From AC-38 sp033856025 (GTDB lineage: Bacteria > Actinomycetota > Thermoleophilia > Solirubrobacterales > Solirubrobacteraceae), in the NCBI GenBank assembly GCA_033856025.1, contig JAWVFQ010000015.1:104058-168057 (forward strand): a stretch of 64,000 nt of DNA, given 5' to 3'. The notes beneath the pieces were generated by a model that saw only the letters and a program-made list of their open reading frames with translations, had not been told where the DNA came from and did not search any database. The position numbers and the translations under genes are program-made. Positions within the stretch are counted from its first letter, which is position 1. Each line of letters begins with the position of its first letter. Below, piece by piece: positions 25,573 through 32,697 of the stretch.

Positions 25573-25899
25573 ATGCAGCACCGACAGGATTGGAACCAGT
25601 TGTCGTGGCCGCCCACGCGCTCAGATCTTCTGGCGCTTGTGGGCTTGGGGATCGCCGTTTGGTCAGGCATAGAGGACGCCTGGGGAGTTACGAGCTTGGC
25701 CCTGCTCGTCTGCGTATTCGGCGTTGTCTACCCGCGCATGAAGGGGAAGTGGCGCCTGGGGGGTGCTCCTCCAACGTTGGAAGGAGAGTTCGCGGACGAG
25801 CCTGCTACGCAGCCCCGGCCGTCTCTGCCGCCTGGCCCTGAGCCTCCTGCCCTACCTCAGACTCTTCTTCCTCCAGGTACAAGACCCGATGAGGATTGA
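25573..25899 (+). CDS. Small island membrane protein, unknown function
   Basis: The 108-residue product has two hydrophobic segments (LLALVGLGIAVWSG and VTSLALLVCVFGVVY) followed by a proline-rich cytosolic or outer tail (PRPSLPPGPEPPALPQ). A host-like TAGCGT box lies 9 nt upstream of the ATG. The last 95 bases overlap the end of the reverse-strand gene at 25805, so one of the two C-termini may not be used as shown. A small membrane protein beside nuclease genes could be an effector, but nothing in the sequence proves this. Confidence 0.5.
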   Translation: MQHRQDWNQLSWPPTRSDLLALVGLGIAVWSGIEDAWGVTSLALLVCVFGVVYPRMKGKWRLGGAPPTLEGEFADEPATQPRPSLPPGPEPPALPQTLLPPGTRPDED

Positions 25900-26035
25900 C
25901 GGCGACACGGCCGTTGGACGTATGGATCTGCAGGAGTTCGTTGGCGTCAAGGGCCGCCTCAAGTGCGTTCGTCGCATCTCGCAAGCTCGCCTGGACGAGC
26001 AAATCCGGCCCCTCATCAAGCTTCATCCGAACCAT
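25805..26035 (-). CDS. Tiny island protein with NG-rVaVNP-rV motif
   Basis: The 76-residue protein starts at ATG 26035 with GAGGAG 6 bases upstream. Its centre (ELLQIHTSNGRVAVNPHRVLYLEE) is a predicted beta-hairpin recalling small FlbD-like folds, and an acidic tail follows. Function unknown. It lies 10 bases after the 77-residue gene on the same strand, so they form a two-gene operon fired from the divergent promoter at 26280-26400. Its 3' end overlaps the membrane-protein gene on the other strand by 95 bases. Confidence 0.55.
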   Translation of the reverse strand: MVRMKLDEGPDLLVQASLRDATNALEAALDANELLQIHTSNGRVAVNPHRVLYLEEEESEVGQEAQGQAAETAGAA

Positions 26036-26045
26036 GGTCGACTCC

Positions 26046-26279
26046 TCACGCGGGGGTTGCAGAGCCGGACTTAACCGCAACGCGAACGTCCTCGGCAGGC
26101 CAGGGTGTTCCATCGGCCTCGCGCTCCTCGTCGGCCGCCGCGTCCCATTCCTTCTCCCGACACGCCCACACGACGGGGAAATCACGCCCGTCGACCACCC
26201 CGCCCAGGGCGATGCGCTCCAGCCATTGCCCGTGGATATCGCGGACCTCGATCCTGACGCCCTGCTCTATAGCTTCCAT
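26046..26279 (-). CDS. Tiny island protein, unknown function
   Basis: The 77-residue protein (MEAIEQGVRIEVRDIHGQWLERIALG and a WACREKEWD segment) is probably a small alpha/beta domain. No DNA-binding helix-turn-helix is obvious. The ATG at 26279 has CACAAT 7 nt upstream and TTGGCA a further 18 nt away, a good promoter with a leaderless start, so this start is preferred to a longer frame running into the DUF5343-like gene. It is a candidate regulator or antitoxin only by its place next to a repeat-rich divergent promoter. Confidence 0.55.
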   Translation of the reverse strand: MEAIEQGVRIEVRDIHGQWLERIALGGVVDGRDFPVVWACREKEWDAAADEEREADGTPWPAEDVRVAVKSGSATPA

Positions 26280-26286
26280 GCGGGGA

Positions 26287-26363
26287 ATTGTGAGAGTGCC
26301 AGAACGCAGATGCCAACTTTTATTCGGAGGCACTTGGCATTCTGGCATCGCGTGTGCTAAGCT
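26287..26363. promoter_or_regulatory. Symmetric divergent promoter with operator-like repeats
   Basis: Rightward promoter: TTGGCA (26334-26339), 18 nt, TAAGCT (26358-26363). Leftward promoter: TTGGCA (26316-26311), 18 nt, CACAAT (26292-26287). Two nested inverted repeats cover the core: TGCCAGAA (26297-26304) with TTCTGGCA (26340-26347), and TGCCAA with TTGGCA, the two -35 boxes themselves. A further TGCCA follows at 26367-26371. A repressor bound here would block both promoters together. Confidence 0.65.
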
Positions 26364-26400
26364 GAGTGCCACATGAGTACCAAGCCCGAGGAAAGCACCG

Positions 26401-27096
26401 ATGGAAGCCGCCACCCCGCCTGATTTCTCGCCTCCATACGTCCCGTTCCGGACGTTGCTCAACGCGATCCAGCGCATGCAGGACGAGGGCATGCCCTCCC
26501 GCCTCGATCGCAGCTACCTAAGCAACCTTCCCTGGAGTACCCAGAACCATTTCCTAGCTGCATGCCGCGCTCTTGGCCTCACCGACAACGACGGCAAGCC
26601 AACGCGGCTGCTGGTACAGCTTGTCGAGGAGCCCGATAAGCGCGGAACAGTGTTTGCAGACGTCTTGCGGTCGAAGTACCCGAACGTCGTTTCGCTCGGG
26701 ACGAACGCGACGCAGGAGCAGCTTGAGGAGCAGTTCAAGCCCTTTGGTCTTGGCGGAAGCACGCTTCGCAAGGCGGTCGCGTTCTACCTACACGCGGCGA
26801 AGTTCGCTGAGGTTCCGCTGAGTCCGCACTTTCGTTCGCCTCGAACGACTACACGGCAGAGCACGTCCCGTCGACGGCCGAAGGCAGCTCCAGCGCCGAC
26901 CGCCGCGAACGGGGACGCCCAACCAGTTGTGTCGAGCGACCAAGACATCACCTCATCCGACCTGCATCCGTTCCTACAGGGACTCCTGCGGGAGTTGCCG
27001 GAAGAAGGCGAACCCTGGACGGAGGCTAAACGTCGCCGTTGGCTCCAAATCGCTGAGCTAACGGTCGACATGCTCTACGAGGTTGAGGACAAGTAA
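26401..27096 (+). CDS. DUF5343-like protein
   Basis: The 231-residue protein begins with a winged-helix-like region: FRTLLNAIQRMQDEG, then LPWSTQNHFLAACRALGLTDNDGKPT, recalling DUF5343 (LK-LGfid-dG-PT). A linker rich in Arg, Ala and Pro leads to a short helical C-terminus (LHPFLQGLLRELPEEGE). DUF5343 proteins are of unknown role and often occur in accessory or defence loci. A GAGGAAAG ribosome site lies 5 bases before the ATG. A 16-codon frame starting at 26373 overlaps this start and could be a leader peptide. It converges on the methyltransferase gene, with the transposase now between them. Confidence 0.62.
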   Translation: MEAATPPDFSPPYVPFRTLLNAIQRMQDEGMPSRLDRSYLSNLPWSTQNHFLAACRALGLTDNDGKPTRLLVQLVEEPDKRGTVFADVLRSKYPNVVSLGTNATQEQLEEQFKPFGLGGSTLRKAVAFYLHAAKFAEVPLSPHFRSPRTTTRQSTSRRRPKAAPAPTAANGDAQPVVSSDQDITSSDLHPFLQGLLRELPEEGEPWTEAKRRRWLQIAELTVDMLYEVEDK

Positions 27097-27125
27097 TGAG
27101 GCCTTGCACCGAGTCCACTCCGGTG

Positions 27126-28445
27126 ATCCAGCTTGGCTCTCAGAGCCCGTCGCGTAAGCCGTGGGTACCGGCGCGTCGGGTGTCTCCGCAGGAGGTGAGG
27201 GCGGTCGTTAGCGCGGCCGTCCTCACCGGAGATTCTACCGGCGCCCCAAGCGGCGCCATGGACCTTGCAAAAGTGACCCCCGCGCTGGTGGAACAGCCGG
27301 GGGTCTGGACCAACGAGGTATTGGCTCGATGGCCGGTCAGAACGTACCACCACACTCGGCTGCGGCTGAGTTGGCGGACATCCTCAACAGCGCAGAGATA
27401 GCTCGTCTCGTCGCTGAGCTTCAGGCCACCCGCTGGACGGGCCGGCCCGGCTACCCAATCCGCGCGATGGTCGGCATGGCGCTCGTCAAGTCGCTCTACG
27501 CGATCCCGACGTGGAGCCGCACAGCCAGCCTGGTCGCCGAGCATGCCGCCTTGCAAGCCGCTCTCGGCTGTGCCCCATCCGTATACGCGTGCTACCGCTT
27601 CGCCACCAAGCTGCGCGCGTACACGTCGTTGCTGGACGCCTGCCTTGACCGCGTTGTCGCATCGCTTCACGCCGAGAACCCTGGGATGGGCCAGCACGTC
27701 GCCATCGACGCGTCGGACATGCCCGCCTACGCGAACGGCCAGCGGTACGTGTCCAAGGGCGGACGCGAGCGCGCACTGAGCGAATACAGCGACCCCGACG
27801 CCTCCTGGGGGCACCGCTCCGCCGTGTCCACTCGCAAGGGCGGCGGCTTCTACGGCTACAAGATCGACATGGCCGTCTGCGCGGACACCGGCCTCCCCAT
27901 CGCCTGGGACGTTCGCACGGCCTCCGTGAACGAGTCCACGGCGGTCGCCTCCTTGCTCGACTCCCTCGCCGCCCGTGGGTTCGACGTGGACACCTGCGCG
28001 ATGGACAAGGGCTACGACTTCGAGCGCGTCTACAGCGAGTGTGAGGACCGCGACGTGCGCCCGATCATCCCCCTTCGCCAGACAACCGCCGTCGCGCGGG
28101 GCGACCACCGGCCGCCGACGTGCGAACACGGTGATTGGCGGTTCGCCGGGTCCGATGTCAAACGCGGCGCGGCCAAGTGGCGCTGTCCGACCGGCGAATG
28201 CAAGCCCGCGTCTCGCTGGATCAAGGCCGGCCGCCTGCATCCGCTCATCCCACGTGACACTCTGCGCTGGCGCAAGCTCTACAAGGGCCGGGGCGCCGTG
28301 GAACGCGAGTTCGGCCGACTCAAGCATGAGTGGGCGCTATCACCGCTCCGCGTCCGACAGATCGAACGGGTCCGAGTCCACGCCGACTTGACCATCCTCG
28401 CCAAGCTCGCGTGCGCGCTGGCGCGAAAGCGAGCTATCCAGCTTG
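27126..28445. mobile_element. Possible insertion sequence carrying the DDE transposase
   Basis: ATCCAGCTTG occurs at 27126-27135 and again at 28436-28445, bracketing the transposase except for its last three codons and stop. If these are target duplications, the element is 27136-28435 and the methyltransferase stop codon (28436-28434) straddles its right edge. Only a GCTC end match was seen, so the limits are tentative. Confidence 0.35.
27193..27228. terminator. Hairpin between DUF5343-like gene and transposase
   Basis: GGTGAGG (from 27193) pairs with CCTCACC (ending 27228), with extra CGG/CCG pairing inside. It lies in the 232-base gap 27097-27328. It could end transcription of the DUF5343-like gene or shield the transposase from read-through. 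Nothing else is seen in this gap. Confidence 0.4.
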
Positions 28446-28453
28446 CGGCGTAG
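27329..28453 (+). CDS. IS5/IS1182-like DDE transposase
   Basis: The 374-residue transposase has an N-terminal DUF772-like helical region (GYPIRAMVGMALVKSLYAIPTW). The DDE catalytic core follows: first Asp in AIDASDMPAY, second in CAMDKGYDFERVY and the Glu in GAVEREFGRLKHEW. A four-residue metal-like insert (TCEHGDW, later WRCPTGEC) lies between the second D and E. It appears intact. A 10-bp direct repeat ATCCAGCTTG flanks most of it (27126-27135 and 28436-28445), but no convincing terminal inverted repeats were found. Its last 20 bases overlap the end of the methyltransferase gene. Confidence 0.88.
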   Translation: MAGQNVPPHSAAAELADILNSAEIARLVAELQATRWTGRPGYPIRAMVGMALVKSLYAIPTWSRTASLVAEHAALQAALGCAPSVYACYRFATKLRAYTSLLDACLDRVVASLHAENPGMGQHVAIDASDMPAYANGQRYVSKGGRERALSEYSDPDASWGHRSAVSTRKGGGFYGYKIDMAVCADTGLPIAWDVRTASVNESTAVASLLDSLAARGFDVDTCAMDKGYDFERVYSECEDRDVRPIIPLRQTTAVARGDHRPPTCEHGDWRFAGSDVKRGAAKWRCPTGECKPASRWIKAGRLHPLIPRDTLRWRKLYKGRGAVEREFGRLKHEWALSPLRVRQIERVRVHADLTILAKLACALARKRAIQLAA

Positions 28454-29807
28454 GCGTTTGGTCGCTCTTGACGAGTTCACCCGGCGACGGGCGAGCGTTC
28501 TTGGGGCGCGGCTCCTGAAGTGGCCGATTCAGTTCCGCCGTGGAGAAGAGCTGCATGAGGTCCGGGATCTCCTTTGGCTTCTCGACCTTCTCCGTGATCA
28601 GTTCTCCGACCCTGACGAGCTTTATGTCGGCCTTCCCTGCGGCCTTGGCGCGAGCTACTTCCTCGACGGCGCCCTTCGTGAAGCTGAAAGCGATGACGTA
28701 CCCACGCTCCTTCCCTGCACGTTCAATGGCGGTTTCGAAGTTGTCGATGACGTTGCGGCCTACGCCCTCCGACTGCTTGACCTGAATCGGGTCGTTGTGC
28801 ATGAACGAGAACCCATCTATGCCCATATCCCCGACCTTGCGCGCCGAGTGTGTTCCGTTCAGGCGGGAGATGACCCAGTTCTGGAACTCGAAGGGCTTCA
28901 ACGCTCGCAGGTCGGCCTCAGTCATCGGCATCCCCTCGATGCGTATCTGCACCGCGCCGTTCGTCGCCTTCAGCAGCCGACGCTGCATGAGGCTGACTGC
29001 TGTGGGGCTGATGTCGATACCGATCCACTCGCGCTTCAGACGCTCCGCGACTACCTGCGTCGTTCCGCACCCAGCAAAGGGATCGAGGACGACATCACCG
29101 GGGTTGCTGCTGGCCTTGACGATCAGTTCTAGAAGCGCCTCTGGCTTCTGTGTCGGGTACCCGAGCCGTTCCCTCGCCCCTGGATTGATGATCGGCATCT
29201 CCCACACGTCATCCGGGCGCTTGCCCTTTGGGTTCAGATCCCAGTTGCTGACCTGGGCGCTCGGGTTGTCCTTGCTTCCGTAGTGGTGGTGTCGGTAGCT
29301 CGACTTCGGCCGAGAGAGGATTTCCTCCGAGTAGGACGTGCGTACTTCGTCCAGGTTGAAAGTCCAGTCCTCGCCCTTTGTGTAGAAGAAGATCGTGTCG
29401 TGCTTCCTCGACCAACGCCGCGGCGATGATCCCCCTCCCTTGTAGTACCAAATGACCTCGTTCTGGAAGTTCCGGGCCTCGAAAACGTCGTCCATCATCA
29501 GCTTCAGATGGTGGGAGGCATGCCAGTCGCAATGTAGATAGAGCGAGCCAGACGGCCTCAAGACGCGGTGTAGCTCGATGAGCCTCTCCTTCATCCAGTT
29601 CACGTAGTGCTGGATGCCGCCCTCCCAGCGATCCTCGAAGGACCGCATCTCGGCTTCGTCGCCCCAGATCACCTCGTAGTTGCGGTTCGAGAAGAACGGC
29701 GGGTCCAGGTAGACCAAGTCGACGCACTCGTCTGGGAACTCGCGTAGCCGCGCGAGGTTGTCGTCGCAATAGAGGACGCCTGTGTCTACGAAGCGGACCG
29801 GTTCCAT
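28434..29807 (-). CDS. Fused DNA methyltransferase and Mrr-like restriction endonuclease
   Basis: The 457-residue protein is a beta-class amino-methyltransferase: DPPF (35-38, motif IV) comes before the SAM loop DPFAGCGTT (242-250, motif I). A target-recognition region and PTQKPEALLELIV lie between them. A second domain from about residue 300 has a PD-(D/E)xK layout like Mrr: Glu307 in PFEFQNWV, Asp331 in DMGIDG and Gln342-x-Lys344 in PIQVKQS. One chain could thus methylate and cut DNA, or cut foreign DNA beside the methylated site. The ATG has GGAAAGG upstream. The C-terminal tail is Pro/Lys-rich and ends at the transposase gene, perhaps trimmed by it. Confidence 0.85.
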   Translation of the reverse strand: MEPVRFVDTGVLYCDDNLARLREFPDECVDLVYLDPPFFSNRNYEVIWGDEAEMRSFEDRWEGGIQHYVNWMKERLIELHRVLRPSGSLYLHCDWHASHHLKLMMDDVFEARNFQNEVIWYYKGGGSSPRRWSRKHDTIFFYTKGEDWTFNLDEVRTSYSEEILSRPKSSYRHHHYGSKDNPSAQVSNWDLNPKGKRPDDVWEMPIINPGARERLGYPTQKPEALLELIVKASSNPGDVVLDPFAGCGTTQVVAERLKREWIGIDISPTAVSLMQRRLLKATNGAVQIRIEGMPMTEADLRALKPFEFQNWVISRLNGTHSARKVGDMGIDGFSFMHNDPIQVKQSEGVGRNVIDNFETAIERAGKERGYVIAFSFTKGAVEEVARAKAAGKADIKLVRVGELITEKVEKPKEIPDLMQLFSTAELNRPLQEPRPKNARPSPGELVKSDQTPTPQAG

Positions 29808-29886
29808 TGACCTTTCCTATTCTGCTGGAAAACGGGGTGGGCGAGCGCAGGCTGCACCAAACCTTGCGCCGAAAAGCGCGCGAGTT

Positions 29887-29916
29887 TCGCTAGCCGTTTC
29901 GCTAGACCCTCCTAGG
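29887..29916. terminator. Right half of the split bidirectional terminator plus 9-bp repeat
   Basis: TCGCTAGCC (29887-29895) repeats the left copy at 25467-25475. The arm 29896-29916 pairs with 25446-25466 with one mismatch and contains the TAG stop of the S8 peptidase gene (29914-29912). GCCCG follows at 29917-29921 and also precedes the left arm at 25441-25445. An alternative reading is therefore 21-bp transposon ends with a 5-bp duplication. Confidence 0.7.
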
Positions 29917-31603
29917 GCCCGACCACGCGCACGCTGACGTCGGCGCGCGGCGGGCGCGCCTCGCGGTTGCCCGCGGCGTCGACGGCCACGGTGGCGAACG
30001 AGTAGCTGGGCCCGGGCACCCCGCGAACCAGCGTGCTGTGGGCGTGGGCGAACCGGCCGATGCGCCGGTAGGCGCCGCGGCCGGTGGCGCGCCACAGCTC
30101 CACCACGCCGACGCCCGAGACGCGCACGCCGGGCGGGCCCGCGTCCGCGGCGCTCCAGCGCACGCGGAAGCGCCGGGCGCGGGTGGAGCGGGGCGCGCGG
30201 GCGCGCGACTGGGGCGCGCGGCGGTCGAGCGCCGCCGCCGCCTCCATGGCGGCCCCGGCGTCGAGGATCCCCCAGCCCAGGTCCTGCGTCCACCCGCCGG
30301 CGGGGCGCCGCGCGGTCTGCTTGAGCAGGCGGATGACGTCGAGGGCGCTCGCGTCCGGGTTCAGCCGGCGCATCAGCGCGGCGATCGCGGCCACCTGCGG
30401 CGCGGCCATCGACGTGCCCTGGAGGTAGGAGAACGTGGCGCCGTCGGCGGTGGTCCGGCACCCGCAGGGGAGGGTCGGCGGGGTGGCCGTCAGGTCGCCG
30501 TCGAGGCGGCTCGCCTGGCCGGAGGGGGCGACGCCCAGGAGCCCGGGCGGGCCCGAGTTGTCGCTGAAGTCGGCGAACGCTCCCGCCGCGGCCATCGAGA
30601 TCTGGGTCCCCTTCCCGGCCCCGGGGTTGCGGTCCTGGAACGTCGAGGCGGTGACGCTGAGGCCCCGGCCGGCGCTGAGGCTCGGCCCCGTCCCGACCGG
30701 CTGCAGGAGGTTGGCGGGCTGGCCCTGGTCGGCCTGGCTCTGGTCGTCGGCCGCCGCGGCGACCAGGACGACGTTGCGGGCCAGCGCGTAGTCGACCGCG
30801 GCGACCATCGCCTGGACGGGCGCTCGGTTGCCCGAGTCGCCGAAGCTCATGTTGATGGCCAGGGCGCCGCGGTTCGTCGCGTCGACGATCGAGGCGGCGA
30901 TGCTGGAGTCGGTGAGGTCGCTCTTCTCCACGATCAGCCGGCAGTCGCGCCCGGCGCCGGCGATCCCCACGCCGTTGTTGGTGGCCGCGCAGGCCAGGGA
31001 GGCGACGTGGGTGCCGTGTCCCTCGTCGTCGGTGTTGGCCGGGCCGCCGGTGGGCGACGCGTCCTGGTCCACGGCCGCCGCCACCTTGCCGGCGAATTCG
31101 CGGTGAGCGCCGTCGATCCCGGTGTCGATCACGCCGACCAGCGCCCCCGCGCCGGTCGTGAAGTCCCAGGCCCGGTCGAAGCGCTGGCGTATCGCCGGCC
31201 ACTCCTGGGGCGTTCCCGCCGGGGTGCCCGGCGCCGTCTCGGGCCGGGTCAGCGCCGGGTCGTTGGCGGTGGCGCGCAGGGTCATGCGGCCCTCGGGCTG
31301 GACGGAGGCTACGGACGGGTCGCGGCGCAGCGCCGCCAGGACGCCCGGCGTCGCGGCGACGGTCACCAGGCCGATCTCGGGAACCTGGGGGCCGGCGCGC
31401 CGAGCCCCGGCGCGGGCCAGGACGGCGGCGGCGGCGCGGGCGCGCGGTTGCGGCGAGCGCTCCAGCAGGACGAGCAGGCGGCCCGTCGGGGCGGCGAGCG
31501 CGGGTGGGGCCATCGGGAGCGGCGCGACCGCGGCCGCCGCCGCCGCGGCGGCTAGAAGCCGAGTGCGAACTTGGCGTCCTCGGACATGCGCTCGGGCGTC
31601 CAC
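29912..31603 (-). CDS. Secreted subtilisin-family (S8) serine peptidase
   Basis: The protease domain has an intact triad: Asp in GVIDTGIDGAH, His in GHGTHVASLA and Ser in QGTSMAAPQVAA; the oxyanion Asn is probably in the insert before FSDNSGPPG. A propeptide-like region with ALRRDPSVASVQPEG precedes it, and a fibronectin-like beta domain of about 110 residues follows. The N-terminus (RTRLLAAAAAAAAVAPLP) is a signal peptide, but no start codon sits right before it. GTG 31603, inside the end of the MIP18 gene, is the nearest in frame and gives about 563 residues; the start is therefore uncertain. Its stop lies in the island's right border arm. Confidence 0.86.
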   Translation of the reverse strand: MDARAHVRGRQVRTRLLAAAAAAAAVAPLPMAPPALAAPTGRLLVLLERSPQPRARAAAAVLARAGARRAGPQVPEIGLVTVAATPGVLAALRRDPSVASVQPEGRMTLRATANDPALTRPETAPGTPAGTPQEWPAIRQRFDRAWDFTTGAGALVGVIDTGIDGAHREFAGKVAAAVDQDASPTGGPANTDDEGHGTHVASLACAATNNGVGIAGAGRDCRLIVEKSDLTDSSIAASIVDATNRGALAINMSFGDSGNRAPVQAMVAAVDYALARNVVLVAAAADDQSQADQGQPANLLQPVGTGPSLSAGRGLSVTASTFQDRNPGAGKGTQISMAAAGAFADFSDNSGPPGLLGVAPSGQASRLDGDLTATPPTLPCGCRTTADGATFSYLQGTSMAAPQVAAIAALMRRLNPDASALDVIRLLKQTARRPAGGWTQDLGWGILDAGAAMEAAAALDRRAPQSRARAPRSTRARRFRVRWSAADAGPPGVRVSGVGVVELWRATGRGAYRRIGRFAHAHSTLVRGVPGPSYSFATVAVDAAGNREARPPRADVSVRVVGP

Positions 31604-31848
31604 GGTGGTGTGAACACCATCCGAGGCTCGACCGATTCGACGCCGTCGAGGTCGCCAACGAACTCCTTCATCTGCTCGGTGACCTGGGGGCCGATCGGGC
31701 ACCCGGCCGTCGTGAGCGTGAACGTGATGGCGACGGTGTCGCCCTCCACCTCGACGTCGTAGACCAGGCCCAGCTCGACGAAGTCCAACCCCAGCTCGGG
31801 GTCGATCACGTTGGTGAGCGCTTCGGTGACGTCTTCGACGGTGACCAT
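31552..31848 (-). CDS. MIP18/DUF59-family Fe-S maturation protein (SufT-like)
   Basis: The 98-residue protein opens with the family block VTEALTNVIDPELGLDFVELGLVYDV and contains TTAGCPIGP with the conserved cysteine. Such proteins help mature Fe-S proteins; in actinobacteria one (SufT) is often the last gene of the suf operon, but here it stands 25 kb from sufB. The ATG at 31848 has AAGGA upstream. Its 3' end overlaps the inferred start of the S8 peptidase gene by 52 bases, and it is divergent from the STAS gene. Confidence 0.88.
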   Translation of the reverse strand: MVTVEDVTEALTNVIDPELGLDFVELGLVYDVEVEGDTVAITFTLTTAGCPIGPQVTEQMKEFVGDLDGVESVEPRMVFTPPWTPERMSEDAKFALGF

Positions 31849-31924
31849 GAGAACCGTCCTTGAGTCTAGCCAGCGAGGTGTGTAGCTTCGCCGCATCGTC
31901 GCCTACGAGGAACAGCAGGCGCTG

Positions 31925-32194
31925 TTGCGCTGCGCGGGGGAGGAGGACGCGACCACCCAGCCCCTGCGCCGGCGCCCGTTCGCGCGGGCGGTCAAGGCAT
32001 CGTGCGACGTCGTGGTGGACCTCAGCGACCTCGCCTTCGCGGACCCCTCGCTGATGTTCGACCTGGCCATTCTGGCCCAGCGCCTGCGAGCCGGCGGGCG
32101 GCTGCTGCTCCTGCGCGGCGCGCAGCCTCACATCGTGCGCCTGATCGAGATGGTCGGGCTGAACCGCCAGCCCGGCGTGCAGTTCGCGGTCTGA
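31925..32194 (+). CDS. STAS-domain protein (anti-sigma factor antagonist-like)
   Basis: The 89-residue protein carries a STAS fold: CDVVVDLSDLAFADPSLMFDLAILAQRL, then GGRLLLLRGAQPHIVRLIEMVGL. The Ser in DPSLM sits where SpoIIAA-like proteins are phosphorylated. It probably takes part in a partner-switch controlling a SigB/F-type sigma factor; one such factor is encoded at 43503, but a link is only inference. The start is uncertain: TTG at 31925 is the only normal start codon in the frame, and the open frame extends about 13 codons further upstream. Confidence 0.7.
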   Translation: MRCAGEEDATTQPLRRRPFARAVKASCDVVVDLSDLAFADPSLMFDLAILAQRLRAGGRLLLLRGAQPHIVRLIEMVGLNRQPGVQFAV

Positions 32195-32229
32195 CCCGGC
32201 GGGTCCCGGGGCATACGCTGTAGGGACCG

Positions 32230-32697
32230 ATGATCCTCGTCCTCGTACTGCTGTTCATCGTCGTCCCGATCGCGGAGCTCTACGTGATCATCCAGGTCGG
32301 GCAGGCGATCGGCGCGCTGCCCACGATCGCGATCCTCGTCGCGGACTCGCTGATCGGGTCCATGCTGCTGCGCTCGCAGGGCCGGCTGGCCTGGCGGCGC
32401 TTCAACGAGGCCATGTCCGCCGGCCGGCCGCCGGCGCGCGAGGTGCTGGACGGCGCGCTGGTGATCTTCGGCGGCGCGTTCCTGATCACCCCCGGGTTCC
32501 TGACCGACGTCATCGGGGTCTTCCTGCTGCTGCCGCCCACGCGGGCGGTGGCGCGGCGCATGCTGGTCGGCGTGTTCTCGCGGCGGTTCGTGGTGGGGGC
32601 GCTGGGCAGGCGGGGCCGGGGCCGCGGCGGCGCGCCTGACTATGACGTCGAGGGGACCGCGGCCGAAGTGGATCCTCCGCCTCTCCCGCGCCCGTGA
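32230..32697 (+). CDS. FxsA-family membrane protein
   Basis: The 155-residue protein has the FxsA pattern: a first helix (LVLVLLFIVVPIAELYVII), a second (ALPTIAILVADSLIGSMLL) with the RSQGRLAWRRF loop, and a third GGAFLITPGFLTDVIGVFLLLP. FxsA in E. coli modulates exclusion of phage T7 by the F plasmid; its basic role is unknown. A TGTAGGGA box lies close to the ATG. Its stop overlaps the next gene's GTG (GTGA), and that gene overlaps the HAD gene the same way, so three proteins are made together. Confidence 0.86.
   Translation: MILVLVLLFIVVPIAELYVIIQVGQAIGALPTIAILVADSLIGSMLLRSQGRLAWRRFNEAMSAGRPPAREVLDGALVIFGGAFLITPGFLTDVIGVFLLLPPTRAVARRMLVGVFSRRFVVGALGRRGRGRGGAPDYDVEGTAAEVDPPPLPRP

Larger units (their letters stand above)
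25476..29886. mobile_element. Accessory island (4.4 kb) with methyltransferase-nuclease, DUF5343-like gene and transposase
   Basis: This insertion is bounded by the direct repeat TCGCTAGCC at 25467-25475 and 29887-29895. Its base composition is visibly lower in GC than both flanks, and its codon use includes many A/T-ending codons. It encodes a small membrane protein, two tiny reverse-strand proteins, a DUF5343-like protein, a DDE transposase and a fused DNA methyltransferase/Mrr-like nuclease. No integrase is present and the two ends have no clear inverted repeat inside the 9-bp repeats. How it moves is therefore unknown; the DDE transposase could be the mover or a later passenger. Confidence 0.7.

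Noticed and set aside
27096..27401. A 101-codon frame between the DUF5343-like gene and the transposase
   Set aside because: No ribosome site, no family, runs into the transposase gene in another frame; the region looks like an untranslated gap with a hairpin.
25446..29916. Calling the 21-bp arms ordinary transposon terminal inverted repeats
   Set aside because: Possible, but both arms carry the in-frame stop codons of the flanking genes and enclose a 9-bp direct repeat, which is explained more simply by insertion into a terminator loop. Kept as the alternative in the finding.
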